The notes beneath the pieces were generated by a model. That model was given only the letters and a program-made list of their open reading frames with translations, made no database searches and was not told the origin of the DNA. Source: Apus apus (taxonomy: Eukaryota > Chordata > Aves > Apodiformes > Apodidae). From it: 64,000 nucleotides of DNA. The translations under genes and the position numbers were made by a program. This document shows, piece after piece, positions 35,501-48,700 of this stretch. Where the stretch lies: the NCBI RefSeq assembly GCF_020740795.1, contig NC_067282.1:154180858-154244857 (forward strand). Reading direction: 5' to 3'. Positions within the stretch are counted from its first letter, which is position 1; each line of letters begins with the position of its first letter.

Positions 35501-38500
35501 CAGTTCTTTGGTATCATGCAGCCCTTTCTCCATGGGAAGCTAAAGGAAAAGTGACAGATTTAGATGGTCTCAGACCCAGACAATGCTTTTCTTAAACAAC
35601 AATGCCACTGATGCCACAGTCAAAAGTGAGGGGTAGAAAAAAAGGTATTTCTTCTGCCAAGACATTAGCCTGCATGTGTGGATTAAGCATTGCTGTAAGT
35701 CATTCCCACCTGCAGATACTTAACAATCTATGCAAATTACATTGGTGGGTTCCATCCCAGGCCTAGTAGAGCACATCTCCTCATGACAAAGCACCAGAAC
35801 AGCTTCCACAGTGTGCAGAGTAATGAGCATCATCTCAGATTCAAGATGAAGTACTGGAGGGGAGGGTAAGTTGTGTAAGGTAGGTACTACCTTTGGGCCA
35901 CAGACTGAGCACAAATTCACTTTTCTTGTGCCAGAGTGGTATAAGGTGCCTTTGGTGAAGTGGTTACCAAAATTTGGGGTCAGAAATGCAAGTGGAGGTC
36001 ACAACTGTTGTGGCATGACCCAGTCTGACCTGGTCATGCTTGCTGGGCAGGGATGAGGGCCAAGCACTTCTGTTCCCTTGTAAGGCACAGAGACATGTTT
36101 CATGATGGAGCAGGTCCCCAGGGAGGCATATGACAGTTTACACTTTCTTCCCCAGTCATTGAAGAAGGTGGTGTCAAAATGAAGCTGACAGTGATTGATA
36201 CACCAGGATTTGGGGACCAGATCAACAATGAGAACTGGTGAGTTTTACATGGTCAAGGCCTTGTGTCCCAGAAAGGGCTGGAATTAATACGGTATATGGA
36301 GTGATTCTCATCTATTTGGCCTGGAAAGTGTCTGGGATCCTACTGCACTCAGGGGTCTGCTAATGAAGAAGTGGAATTGTGACCACCATGTGTCTGAGTT
36401 CATGCTCAGGGGTAGGCACACATTGCATAGCAAGTGCTTTCCTCTGTGCCCAGCTACAGAAACTCTTAACCATCTCTGCTGATGGTGAGATGCTTGTGGT
36501 GGGTATTTTTTATGCCTGAGACTGCTTTAGTGCTGTCAGAGCTGGGAACACTGTAGGCAGGAACACAAGGAGATTTCCACCTGTCTATTCATCTGTCTCT
36601 CATACCTTAACAGCTGGGAGCCAATTGAGAAATACATCAACGAGCAATATGAAAAATTTTTGAAAGAAGAGGTGAATATTGCAAGGAAGAAACGAATTCC
36701 AGACACACGAGTGCACTGCTGCCTCTACTTCATCTCGCCCACAGGCCACTCGTATGTACACAGACCCTGGTCCTTCCTCAAGCCTTCAGTGCCTCCGTGC
36801 CAGATATATAACCTGCACTGCTCCATCTCAGCCATGGACCCATGAGTCCTGCCTGCAGGGCTGGCCACTGAGCAGCTTAACTTTGAATGCTGCAGGGCTT
36901 GAAAGGGTCTAGAATAACAAGGGCAGGAGAAAAGCCACTGTGTTTTTTGGGAGAGGGTAGGATGGATGGGAAGAAGCAGATGAAAGCATGGTGGCAGCAA
37001 GCAGGGCACATACAGGGAGGTTTCATTGGTGCCCAGATGCTGAGAGAGACACTAGGATGAAAAGCGAGGAGGGTTAAGTGACCCCTTCCATGTTGTTCCC
37101 TTTTGGGCTACAGCCTGCGGCCTTTGGACCTGGAGTTCATGAAACATCTCAGCAAGGTAGTGAACATCATCCCAGTAATTGCCAAGGCTGACACCATGAC
37201 CTTGGAGGAGAAGACCGAATTCAAACAAAGAGTGAGTATCTCTTCTCTTGCATGGGATCCTTCCCTGCCCTGGCTTGGAGGTGGGAGGCATGAGCAGTAT
37301 CCTTCTCCCTGGAGTTGCAGTGCAGTCCTCAAGGTACACAGAGTCCAGCCCTGGGTTGGTGGGTAAGTCTTGAAGATACAGCTGCTTGTGGTTCTGAGGG
37401 GACCTGTTAGATCAGGAAGAAACGTGTGTATCCCTATGACATCTCATGATACGCTCTGTCCCAGGAACTGCAGAGCCAGACAAGTAGATGTGGTTGGGGA
37501 AGAATGACTCTTCATTACTGCCGTGTGTCCATGCTTTGCTGCATGCTTCCCTGGGGACCATCCCTCCAGCCCCTTCCCACTGGAAGGATGGAAGGATGTC
37601 CCAGATGTGTTTGCCCAGCCAGCCTGCCTGCCTTGCCTTCAGGTTTATGTTGCTTTGTGTTCCAAAATGTCTTTCTGCCCAGGTGCGCAAAGAGCTAGAA
37701 GTCAATGGGATCGAGTTTTACCCCCAGAAAGAATTTGATGAGGACTTGGAGGATAAAACAGAGAATGACAAAATCAGGGTAAGAAGTATTTTATTGTGGG
37801 AGGGGAATGGAGGGTGATGGCTGGACATATTTAACAAGTGTAAAACAGACATGTCACTAGAAAGTTTTAAACGCTTTGTGGTCTCTAAAAGAAAGATACA
37901 ATGGATGTAAGGGATGGTCATGTCTCCTTCTCATCTTAATTTGTCCCTGCGGTTACTACAGGGTGATATAAAGGCTGAGTGAGGAAGGACTCCTCAGGTG
38001 TTTCACCTCCTCTTGCTGAATGCTCTGTTTGGCCACCGTTAAGGGCCAAAGGGGCCTGATATGTGGCTGATGTCCAGCCTCTCTCCCAAGCAACTGCCCC
38101 ATGAGCCCTCTCATCTGCCGACCAAACTCGACCTGAAAAGCAGTGCAGTTCTTATCTCCCCGAGTCCCTGTGAGAAGGCTTGTCCCACTCTTCCCTCCTC
38201 AGAGCATTAGAAACTGTCTCCCAGTTTCCAGGTTGTGCTTGTTCATGGCCAGGTTGTACCCAGGATTCTATCTGTGTTCTTGTGCCAACACTGACTCAAG
38301 CAGTTCTCCTACCTAGTGGTCCCCTCCACTACTCAAGGCATTTATAGAGAACAACATTATCCTTTGCTGACCTTCTGGCCAGCTAAAGGACAAAAGCTCC
38401 TTCAAATAAATGAGCTTCCAGTTCCTCAGCAGCCCATGCTCCTAGTCACATTTTTCTGTGCTTGCTCCAGTTTTGTTTGATTTTCTAGCACTAACGTTGC

Positions 38501-41500
38501 TACCCCATGCTCCCCCATCCCTTCTGAGATCTGAGCAGCTAAGCTGTGGGCCCCATATGGTTTTTAAACAATTGCATAACACACACTGGTGGCTCTTGGT
38601 CATATTGTGGCTGACTAGCACATGGGGTCCCTCCACTCCTTCAGTCGCAGCTTGTTCATGAGATCTTAAGTCATAGCGGAAATTCTCTATGTTATTTCCT
38701 AAATGTGGCTCTTTGTGCCTCAAACGTACATCTTCCTGGATAATAACCCAACCTTTGTGCTGATAATACCTCTTGGCCTTGTGATGTTAGTGCATTTAAT
38801 TACCTCATAATTTCTGTGACTAGGCCATTAATGAAAACAGATTGGCATCTGTGACAGTCCTCAAGACACTCCAGAAGGGCTGCATTGCAGCCTGAAACTT
38901 GCCTTTTCAACTTTCCCAACTGTCACAGCCCCAAGAGAAATTCCTAGCTTTCCCATCTTAAGTAATCATTTCCCATTTGGCAATACATCACTCATTCTAG
39001 AGAAGACTAGAAGGGTTTTGCTGCTTCTCCAAACTGTTACTAGTTTTGAGGAGGGCACCACATTTTGTTCTGTACTTCAGCATCATTGCCCTGGGTTTGG
39101 ATAGTCTCACATGTAAGAAATACACTGCTTTTTAATCTCCATTCCCAGGCCCAGGGACATCTACAAAGCAGAGTAAATCTACAAGCATATGCACAACCTT
39201 ATGTATAGCAAGGTCTCCTGCACCTGTGCTCTGGAAACAGATGGTTTCTCCCTGTTCTTAGAGATACCTGGGTCCCAAATAGCCTCACCTACTGTCCCAC
39301 TTCACAGGAAAGCTGCTCCCCTACCCCTACATTGTTGAATGTTCACATGTTTCTTTGGGGAAGATGTTTTGAGACCTCTCCTTCTTCTGGTGAAGAACTA
39401 CAAACTTGGTGAGAAATGCTCACTGCAGACCACCCATATGAGCAGCCCTGGGCTGAAAGACCCTCTCCTGGTTACATCAAAGTACTTCATTTCTGGTCAT
39501 CCCCCTCTTCAGAAATGCTGGAGATGGGTGCAGAAAAGCTCTACCCTCTGCTTCAGAGCCCTTGGCACTGCTGCAAGCTGCACACTAAGCTTAAGGGGTG
39601 CAAGGACACCTGTAAAGCAAGGGCCTGAAATTCTAGGAATAGCACTGATGGGTGAAGAGGACAGCCAGTCAAGTGTTGCAGGGTTTGCAAGAACCCTTTC
39701 CCTTCGATAAAGCCTTGTGTTTGGTAAGCTGAGAGGAGGAAAGGTGGATGGGGAACAGTGATGGTGCTGCTCTCTGGAATGGGTCTCTCCACATGTCTCT
39801 CCCCAGCAGGAAAGCATGCCCTTTGCAGTAGTGGGCAGTGACAAGGAGTACCAAGTGAATGGCAAGAGAGTCCTGGGCAGGAAAACACCTTGGGGAATCA
39901 TTGAAGGTAAAGCCCCCTTTGCTTCAGGAACTGAGCGTATCTATATTACCCCAGCAATAGACAAGAGTCAAGATGACATGTCCCATGACTATTTTCCCAT
40001 CCCTTTTGTGATAAACTTTTTGAAAGAGAACAAGAGGAGAATTCTCAAATAGCTGTGCCGGGAGGGAATGCCATGGTCAATGTGGTACCACTACTGCCAA
40101 CTGGCAGAAGCTGGACCCACTCTGAACACCACAGCGTGTGAAGCTGAGCTCCTGAGGTTGCCTTGGTTTTCAAATGAAAATACACACGTTACCACTCAGC
40201 ACATCTTGGCTTTATCAATGCCTGACAGTGTAGCATTCCGACATCTGGCTGTCCATTTGGAAGTATTCAGGCTCTGTCCACCTGGAACCTGCCCCGTGAC
40301 AATGACCTCCCCATGATCTATAAGCACAAAGGCATTGTTGAAAATATAAAGCCTAACAATTGCTTGCTTTCTTTTCAGTGGAAAACCTCACTCACTGTGA
40401 ATTTGCCCTACTTCGAGATTTTGTCATCAGGTAAGGCCATGGTCATGTACCAGTTTGCTCTTGATGAGAAAGGAGTCTTCCTTAGACCCTTTTAGAGTGA
40501 AATAGCCTCTGTGGAAAGGAAAATAAAGTACATTTCAGGTAGTGAAAGCTTATATGGGGTAAGGTTGGATTGAGTTAAGGGGTAGATACTTGAGTGCCAC
40601 TCTTGGTGACATGATCATGTGACATGTCAAGTAGGTGTTAGTTTTCATGTATAAGCTGGATGCCTGGAGAAAAGCAGGGTACTACTACCCCCCTTATATC
40701 CCAGTAAGTATATTAGATTGCAACAACTTCTATTTGTTGCTGAGAAAAGGTATGGGCTGGAATCACTGAGAAAGAGGCCATTACCCATCCTAGATCATGT
40801 GTCCTACCAGGTTGAGGGATGGGCTGGAAGTGAAAAGCTCCAACTTTTGTTCAGCTTTCACTGTCCTTTCTTATTTCTACTCTGTTTCATGAAGTTGTCT
40901 CAGCATAAGTGATATCTGCCCCAGAGCTGCAGATCCAGGGTCACTTCTGTTCCCTGTATGCAAAATAAGGTTTTAAAATAACACCCAAAAAAAAGAAAAT
41001 AAGGGAAGCACACTTAAAACCAGAGAGCCCTGTGGCTCATTCCACCTCTGAGTATGGAGTTATTGAGACACTTGGCCAGGTACAATAGACATTACCCTCC
41101 TGCCCTCTTTTTGTTCTGTGATACCTTCTGTAGCAGACGTGCTTTCTATAAGTCTTCCAGTAAAGACATTCTCACCAAGTGATCATCATAGAGCATGTAG
41201 CAATCCAAGCCCCCAGCCCCTATGGAGTTTAGGGAAAATGCTCACAGCAGTGTTCTGCAGGTTATGGTCTGCAGTGGACCTGAATACACCCTCCTGGTGC
41301 TTTCTTGTTTCACCACCACTTCAGTTGAGATAAGCCCATGTTTGCTCTGACACACCAGGACAGCTAGTAGCTGTCCCACTGGTACAGCTGTGGGAGGGGC
41401 AGGACACTAACAAGCACAGCCAAGGATTTCAGCCCAAATCTTGCATATGTGTCCTGGAATGCTGGTTCTCCAGTGCTCAATTGTATGATGGTACCCATGC

Positions 41501-41788
41501 AGAAAGAGGGGTACACTCATTAGCCTGACTGACTGGAGGAATCTTCCGTTTATCTTGGGGAATAAAATTATTGCCAGAAGATGAATACTGACCACGCTGA
41601 TATTGGTTATTGTATCCTCTTTTCAACCCCATCTTCACTCTGTCCCCTGCAGGACCCACCTTCAGGACCTAAAAGAAGTGACCCACAACATCCATTATGA
41701 GACCTACAGGGCCAAGCGGCTGAACGACAACGGCGGGCTGCCCCCCATGACTGTCGAGACAGAGGAAAACCACGAAAGTAACCTGTGA
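29586..41788 (+). CDS. SEPTIN3: Septin 3, ten coding exons, complete
   Basis: Septin 3 is a neuron-enriched GTP-binding cytoskeletal protein of the SEPT3/9/12 subgroup. Coding exons are 29586-29595, 34852-35043, 35292-35420, 36156-36237, 36614-36751, 37114-37231, 37683-37778, 39807-39906, 40379-40430 and 41653-41788. All are GT/AG and the phases fit (1053 nt, 350 residues). The short first exon gives MFK plus one base, matching human MSK before the exon that continues to [11 protein letters not shown]. GTPase motifs are GQSGLGKS (68-75, G1), DTPG (125-128, G3) and AKAD (207-210, G4). The septin-unique region ...[17 protein letters not shown] follows in exon 8. There is no C-terminal coiled coil, as expected for this subgroup. 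The body is almost identical to human. Exon 8 has a tandem CAGCAG acceptor. The weakest point is the 10-nt first coding exon, placed by homology and phase. Confidence 0.95.
29596..34851 (+). other. SEPTIN3: SEPTIN3 intron 1
   Basis: A 5.3 kb intron, by far the longest of the gene. I find no CR1 copy, LTR or nested gene in it. The many short frames on both strands overlap and lack splice borders. Confidence 0.5.
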
Positions 41789-44700
41789 ATGACCCCCCCC
41801 ACCCCGCTGTCACCTGGTGTCTCTGGATATGACAACCCACCCCTGCTACCCCTGACTACTGTGGGCCTGTCTCTGAAGCATGTGGCGCATCCCCCGGGTG
41901 CGTGAGAGGGTGCGAGCATGAGTGCGTGTGCGTGCGTGTGCCTACCTCTGTGCCAGAGAGGGGACAAAGCTGTCTCCCTATCCTGCCCAGAGTGTCCTCA
42001 TTCTCCGTTTGTTTTTTGCACAGTGGACTGTCTGTCCTTTTCCCTTCTCTCGTTTCTGTATCTCAGCTGTGTGTCTTGCCTGAGGGAAATAGGGATGGGG
42101 GGAAGGATTTCTAGGGGCAGGTGGGCTTCAGAGGTGGGAGGTGTGGGACATGCTGTGGTTCTGTTTTGATCATACAGCAAGAGGAGAGATGGTGGAGGCG
42201 GTGCACACAGTGTCTTCAAGTGATGGCAGCAAAGATTTCCTTTGGGTCCTCAGTGGGGGGGAAGGCAGCTGGCTGGTCTAAGGGCAAGGTGGCCCGTTTC
42301 TTGCTGTGGCTTCCCAAGGAGAAATGATGGCTTGGAAGTGGATAGATGGGAGAAGTGACAGTGACATGTTTTGTGGTTCAGGGGAAGTGATCAGTGAGAG
42401 GAGACAGAATGAGTTCTTGGGCTGTAGGATCTGTCTGAGAAGCATCAAAGGACTTGGAGAAGATAGCCATATTTTCCAAAACGAGCATAACCCAGAGGAA
42501 AAGAATGTTTCTGCTGCAGAGGGTGCATTTGCCCTGCCCAGTGCTAAGATCAAAAGCTGCACTTGAGCATCACAGGCTTTTGATCCTGCGCAGCTTCCAA
42601 CTCAGACCAAGCTGTCCGGAGGTCAGCCCACCTTGTCCCCCCCTACAGCAGTCCCTCCAGTCTCTCTCCACCAGGACAAAGCAGGTCCCAGCCAAACCCT
42701 TCCCCCACAGCACAGCCCCTCTGCTGTGGGAACACAGGGAAGACTGTGCCACAGGGGGTCTCTGCCAGGGGCTGCCCTGGGGACAACCCTGCTCAGCACA
42801 GGCCCTTCAGGATCTTGGAGAAGTGTAAGGAGCAGTGGCTTGAGAAGTACTGGGCGAAGATGTCTCCCTGGGCTCTCCACTGATGGTGGGAACACAGAGA
42901 TACCTCCTCCTCACTGAAAGGACTGCATTTGCTGCTCCAGCAGTCTCAGTATGTGCTGTTCCCGCCCTCTCCTACTGCCCTCCCAAGTTCCATGTCCTCT
43001 TCTCCTGTGCTTTTGACCTCATTCCCTTTTAGCCCTCCATAACTTTCTTCCTTCCATTCTTTTCCTATCTCACCTTCTCTGCTCTTGACTATTTCTGTCT
43101 CTCCTTCATTTCTCTGAGTACTTGAATTTTCCTTTTATCCAGGCTGTCTCCTCCCTTTCCATCTCCCAGCTCTTACAACTTCTCCTTATCAATGTGCTTT
43201 TGTGTCCTGTTGAGAAACTGTTGGTTTATCTTCTCCTGGAGACCCAGGAGCAGAAAGAGGCACAGCTTTACTGAAGACTATATGCTCATCTCTAGCAAGG
43301 ATGTCCCTCAGGATGTTTTCTGGATGTCCTTCAGCCAGGCAGAAAGCATCAGGGCTGGCTGGGAAAAAGGGAGGCGGGGAGAAAATCTCAGATGTCCTGA
43401 GTTTGGCAGTCTCTGCCTGTCACCCAGACTGTCACACAGTTGGCAGGGACTGTCACCTCCAGGAAATAGCCAGTTGCACTTAAAATGCACGTGCAGAATG
43501 TCGTGGCACAGGACAGTTGTGCTGCAAGTCAGGGGAAGTGCAGAAGGTTTGGGATGGGGGTTGGAAAGGCTGGCACGGGAGGAAAGAAGATCCCAGTGAA
43601 GGAAGAGTTGGGGAGCACTCAAGACAGGACTGAGGTTGGTTGACAGAGCGGGGTTAGAGCCCCGTGCCAAGCCTGGGAAGAGGGTTTTCCAAGCCTTAGC
43701 AAAACCACCTAAGAGCATATATGTCCATCTTGTGACTTTCTCTGGTGCTGTCACTGCAAAGCAAATGTGCCTCCACTCTTGCTCTCCTATGTCCACACAA
43801 ATCAGCCATTCTCAGCACCTCTAGGATGTGAGGGCCACACCAGCCCCTTGCAGTCCTTTCACCACCCACATTCGCGGCTCCCCGTGTCCCTGTATGTGGC
43901 ACGTGCAGACAGCCTTCCACCTGCCCTCCCACCTGCACCAGGCCCTCGGCCCCGCAGAGAAAAAAAGCCTCATCTCCAGTGTCAGCAGCTGTTCCACAGA
44001 CCCTGCGGAAACCACCCTGCCATGCTGCCGCCCATCCCACCACCCACACCAGCTATCCACAGCCCAACGCAGGGTCAAAGCCTCCTCCCAACTTGTCTCC
44101 ACCAGCTGCCATGACATGGACACATCCCCAGCATCACCGGCTGCCAGAAACATCTGCTCAGCCTCCTCTGCTGTGGCTGCTCCTGCCCAGCCTCTACGTA
44201 GTATTTTAACCCCAGTGCAACAGGAAACTCTCCCATGTCTCCTCTCCTTCACTGCCCTGAAGCACGAAGCCACGCTCTGTCATCTCTAGCAGGGGCGTGT
44301 GGAGGTCTTCCCTGCACTTGCTTCCTCACACAGCTCTTTGGTGGCCATGCGACTGCTCTAGAGGAACTCTCTCGCTCCTGGGACGGTAATTTCCATAACT
44401 TTTGGGCCCAAACAACAAGAATTACAGCAGAAAGCCAACACTGCCCTGCTTAATGAAAGCAAAGACACCGTGCAACAGAAGAGAGAGATTTTCCTTTGCC
44501 TGTAATGTTGGTTGCAAGGACAAGGCTGTGTGTTTTGCCCTATAGGTTTAGGAAACTTTGATTGTTTGTTTGTTTGTAGTGAGGTGGTTTTTAAGCTCTG
44601 CTCTGTAACTTCCTGTCGGATCACGGGCTACTTCTAAAGGATTCATAAAAGCTCGCTGAGAAAAGCAAGCTCAGGTATTCCTCGTTGCCATCCGCTCATG

Positions 44701-45090
44701 CAAATATACCTGCCCAACTACCAGAAAGTCTACAAAGGGCCAACACCAAAAATTTCCCATGTTGCGTGACAGTGGGAGATACTGTTGGGGAAAAGTCTCG
44801 GCCAAAAGATAAGCTGGGAATAGCCTGAATGGATCCCAGCTCTCGTCTGCCACCAGCTGAGTCCTGGGATGACCACAGCACGCCAGAGGTTCCCCTCAGA
44901 GATGCCATGGAAGGATATCACAGGGGGTAAAGCCTATATTTGATACCCAGGGGACCCACTCGGTGCTCTCAAGACTCACAAGCCCTTCATCACCTCAGCC
45001 ACCCGGCAGGAAAGTTTTCCAAGGCATGGCAAGTCCCAAAGGCTCCCTTTTTCCTTTTAACACTGGACAAACTCTGTTTAGGCCGAGATG
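41789..45090 (+). other. SEPTIN3 3' UTR and sequence up to WBP2NL
   Basis: The beginning must be SEPTIN3 3' UTR. I find no canonical AATAAA or ATTAAA between the stop codon and 45.09 kb, so the 3' end cannot be placed. A GTGC/GTGT-rich tract lies at 41920-41942 and a (TTTG)n tract at about 44561-44577. No other gene is recognised. Confidence 0.4.
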
Positions 45091-45729
45091 GTGACAAACG
45101 CGACCGCAAGCGCGGTCACACTGCCGAGCAGCGGGAGCAGGAAGAGCGAGCAGCGCGACACGTAGGCACTCGTGTTCGTGGTTAGTTGTGAGGACCAGTT
45201 AATCACGGCTGGCTACGGCCGGCAGGCAGGTGTGCGGGGGGAAAGGCTGCCCCGGAGGCGCTGCCGCCACCTCTCCCACCCCAGCGCGGCCTCGGAGAGC
45301 GGGAGGGCAGCGCGGACGGAGGACGGCAAAACCCGCGCTTCAGCCGGACACCGGGCCGGGGGAACCGGGCCGCCGGCAGAGGAGGGGCCGGGCAGCCGAC
45401 CTCGGGCAGCCCGGCCACCGGAGCGGCCCGTCGCCGGGAAGACGCGATGCCCGAGGCAGGGTGGGCGGTACCGGGAGCTGTAGCGTTCTCTCCGCCGGCC
45501 GCCATTAAAGCCCCGTCGCCTGCCGACCGCCGCCTCGCCCGCGCGGCACCGGGGGCGGGATGTCACCGGGGGAGGGCGGGGCGGCACCGGGGGGGGCGTC
45601 ACCGGGGGAGGGCGGGACGTCACCGGGTGTGGGTATGACGTCACATGGGGGCGGGACGTCACCGGGGGCGGGGCGTCGGGTCCGTCGGGGCGGTGTCACC
45701 GGGCGAGGGGCGTGGCCAGCCAGGGCAAG
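45091..45729 (+). promoter_or_regulatory. WBP2NL: CpG island promoter of WBP2NL
   Basis: Strongly CpG-rich DNA begins near 45.09 kb, runs into the first exon and continues into intron 1 to about 46.07 kb. It contains a tandem array of CRE-like motifs. An AAGATGGCG word, the core of a YY1 site, overlaps the start codon at 45728-45736. No TATA word is seen. Confidence 0.7.
45555..45710 (+). repeat. Tandem repeat carrying CRE-like motifs
   Basis: Six or seven imperfect copies of a roughly 20-40 bp unit with the core GTCACCGGGGG-like word. One copy is a perfect CRE palindrome, TGACGTCA, at 45636-45643. Two more are GACGTCAC at 45615-45622 and 45655-45662. The rest are weaker variants such as TGTCACC and CGTCACC. 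The array ends about 20 bp before the WBP2NL start codon. Confidence 0.8.
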
Positions 45730-48700
45730 ATGGCGCTGAACCGGAGCCACTCGCAGGACGGCGGTGTCGTCATCCCGAACGCTGAGAGGTAGCGGCGGGC
45801 CGGGGGCTGGGCTGGGCGGGGGGTGTTCCTGCCCTCTCCCCGTCCTGGCTGGGGGGCCCGGCGGTGGGAGGCAGCTCGGCCCCGCTGGGGCGGCCCCGGC
45901 CCGGCCCGGCCCGGCCCGGCCCGGCCCGGCCCGGCCCGGCCCGGGGGCTGCGGGGAAAGCTCCCCCCGGCAGGAGGGAGGGCCTGGGGCCGGTGGCGGGG
46001 AGCCGGCCTGGCTGGAGCTGCCCTCTGCTCCCTCCCTGCGGGGTCTTGGCGGCCCTTCGTGCGCTCCAGCGGGAATCCAGAGCGGAGAGAGCGAAGGACA
46101 AGCAGTTGGCCTTTTTTTGGGGGTGTGTGTGTGTGTCATACAGTTAGCGATGTCGGAGAGGCAGACCAGACAGGTTTTGGTCACCGAAGAAAGGAGAATT
46201 TGTCGTTAGAGGCGAGGCCTGAGGGGAGCAGGAGCCCTCCGAGGTGCTGCAGGAGGCCTCTCCGTCCCTCCCCAGCAGCCGCCCTGGCTGGCAGACCGGC
46301 TCGGCAGGCCTGGGCTTCCCTTCTGGTTGCGTTCCGGTGCTCCCAGCATCCTGGCCTTGGCTGGGGAAATCTCGGAAACCAGAGGCCCAGGAAAGGATCG
46401 CTGAGTCAGTTTGGGGGCTGGCAAACAATAGGAAAATACACTAAAGCAAATAAGTTCCTGTTACGGTTTGAGGGGGGCACAGACTCATTTTATGGTATCG
46501 ATACGAGGATCTCCAACCTGGGAGGGTGGAGGGGAGTAATAGCAATTCTGTTCTCTGGTTTGTCCGGTCTCCTGAACCAAGACAACTCCAAATCATGTTG
46601 AGTTTGTAACTGACTACTAATACTTCAGTCAGGGAGGTCCTGCTGGTTTAAAAGGAGATCTCTCCTTCCTTGACCTCAAGCCGTTCTTCAAGGTGCTGCT
46701 TAGTCACAGGTGTGTGGTCCTCAGGGTGCACAGCCTGGGTGGGCACCGGGTGCAAACCAGTTCAGCAGCCTCATTACACCCGGTGGTGGTGGCCACATGT
46801 TATTTGCTTGTGTGAGTAGCTGGGAAGGAGGAAACATTGCAGTGACTATGTAGAAATTCCTCCTAATGAGGCAAAACTGGCACAAAACTCTGCTACAGGA
46901 CATGGTTGAGGAAGTGTTCTGGTAGGATCTAAGCTGTTGAGAAGCTGGTTTTGTTTGGCTTAGAAGCAACTTTGCCTGTTTGAGTCTTGGAATTGAAAGG
47001 AGCTCTGCTACCCTGTCAGTCTGAGATGCTGCATCTAGCTCAACTATGCAGTAATGTCCCAGTAGAATTTCTTGGCCATCATGGATTTTTCTCATTAAAG
47101 GTAGACTTTCTAATGTCTTCCTCCTTGGGTACTTGCATTTTTCAGAAACATCTGTATTGTTATGTTTATCTCTTCCAACACAACCTGAAACTACAGGGCT
47201 TTTGGTTGTTCTCCCATACAGTGGTGCTGCTGATTTCCTCCCTTCCCCCAATAATTTTCCAATTTCCTGACTTGATCCAAGTTCCACAGTGTGCTGATCA
47301 GAATACGTAAGGCTTACTTTAGATCTGGCCTCTTCAAATTGTGTTGGGTTAGAGTTCTGTGTTTTGTTTTTCCATGCTCTTGAACCACGAAACACCTTGG
47401 AGCTTTCTGCCACTGTAACACACTGCAAGCTTGTCACCCCCAAGGCTCTTGTTTGTTCTGCAAATTTCCTTACTAGGTGGCATGTTTAGGACCTGCCCTG
47501 TAGATTCAATTACATTGAATGTTGCCTCTTTCATTTTTCCTGAAAAAATATTTAATTTTTTCAGGCACCTCCATGTCCCTGACCTTTCAGTGTTCACAGT
47601 TCTCATTTGGCTTTGTGTCATTAGTGAAATTCACTAATGTTCCCATAGATGTCCAATGATAATAGCCCTATTGCTGACATTACTGGCTCCTTGTTTCTTT
47701 CCTTAGCAGGGCGCTGTTTATTACAAATATTTACTTTAACCATGTGAAGCAGGGGCAGCAGGGAGGGTATCAGTGAAGCAACTTCCTCAGTTTTCACAGT
47801 GGGTGTGGCAGGGCTGTTTTTCTGTGCAGTGTCCAGTCCTGGATTTGAGCGTGGACTTGGAGAGAAAGGCTTGCTGTGAAATGATACCCTGGCTTCAAGG
47901 GGGTGGTTTCAGACACCCCAATCCATTGTGTGCTGGAGGCTCTTCTCAGGCAGAGAGAGGAATTCCTCAGCCTGATGGTTTTGGAAACTGTCCTGGTTTC
48001 ACTGGGATAGAATTATAGCATCCATTTTCTGTTCAGGGAACTGCAGTTTTTGAGAAGACTGCAGTACTCGATTCTGTGAGAGCCAAGTCGATAAGACCCT
48101 TTGTTTGAGTTTGTGGCCAGCCATGGAATGCAGGTTTCCACAGTGATCAAGTTCTTCAGCAGTTCCTAACCAGCCAGGTGCTAGGGCCAGGAGGAGTGAA
48201 AGTTAAAGCAGGTGACCCAAGCTGGCCAACAGAAGTGTTCCATACCGTAAATATCACCCTCACTATAAATTGGGAAGTTTGCTGGGGACTGGCCTTTTCC
48301 TCAATGGCCACCATCCCTGGAGGGTCTCACCTATCGTTCTGCTCCCCAAGGCCTGTTCCTCTGTTTGCTCTGGAACTGTGCTGCTCCCAGGGTTTGGCAT
48401 CACATCTGGCATTCACAGCTGGGAGCTCACAGCTCTTGACCACTGTATGGGTTGAGTATAACTTTTTATTTCAGGTTAGTATTGGGATTAATAGTAGTTC
48501 TTCATCGTTTTATTAAATCTGTTTTCATTTCAACCCACGGGTCTCCTCCTTGTTGTTTTTTTTTTTCCCAATTCCCCTTCTTGGGTGGGGAGGGGTCATT
48601 GAATGGTAGAAGAACTGCCTAAATGTGGGCAGGGACTGAAAGAGAAACTGACATTTAAAGCTTGCCTTTGTGGAGGAGGAGCAGGGCTTTTCCCAGGTGA

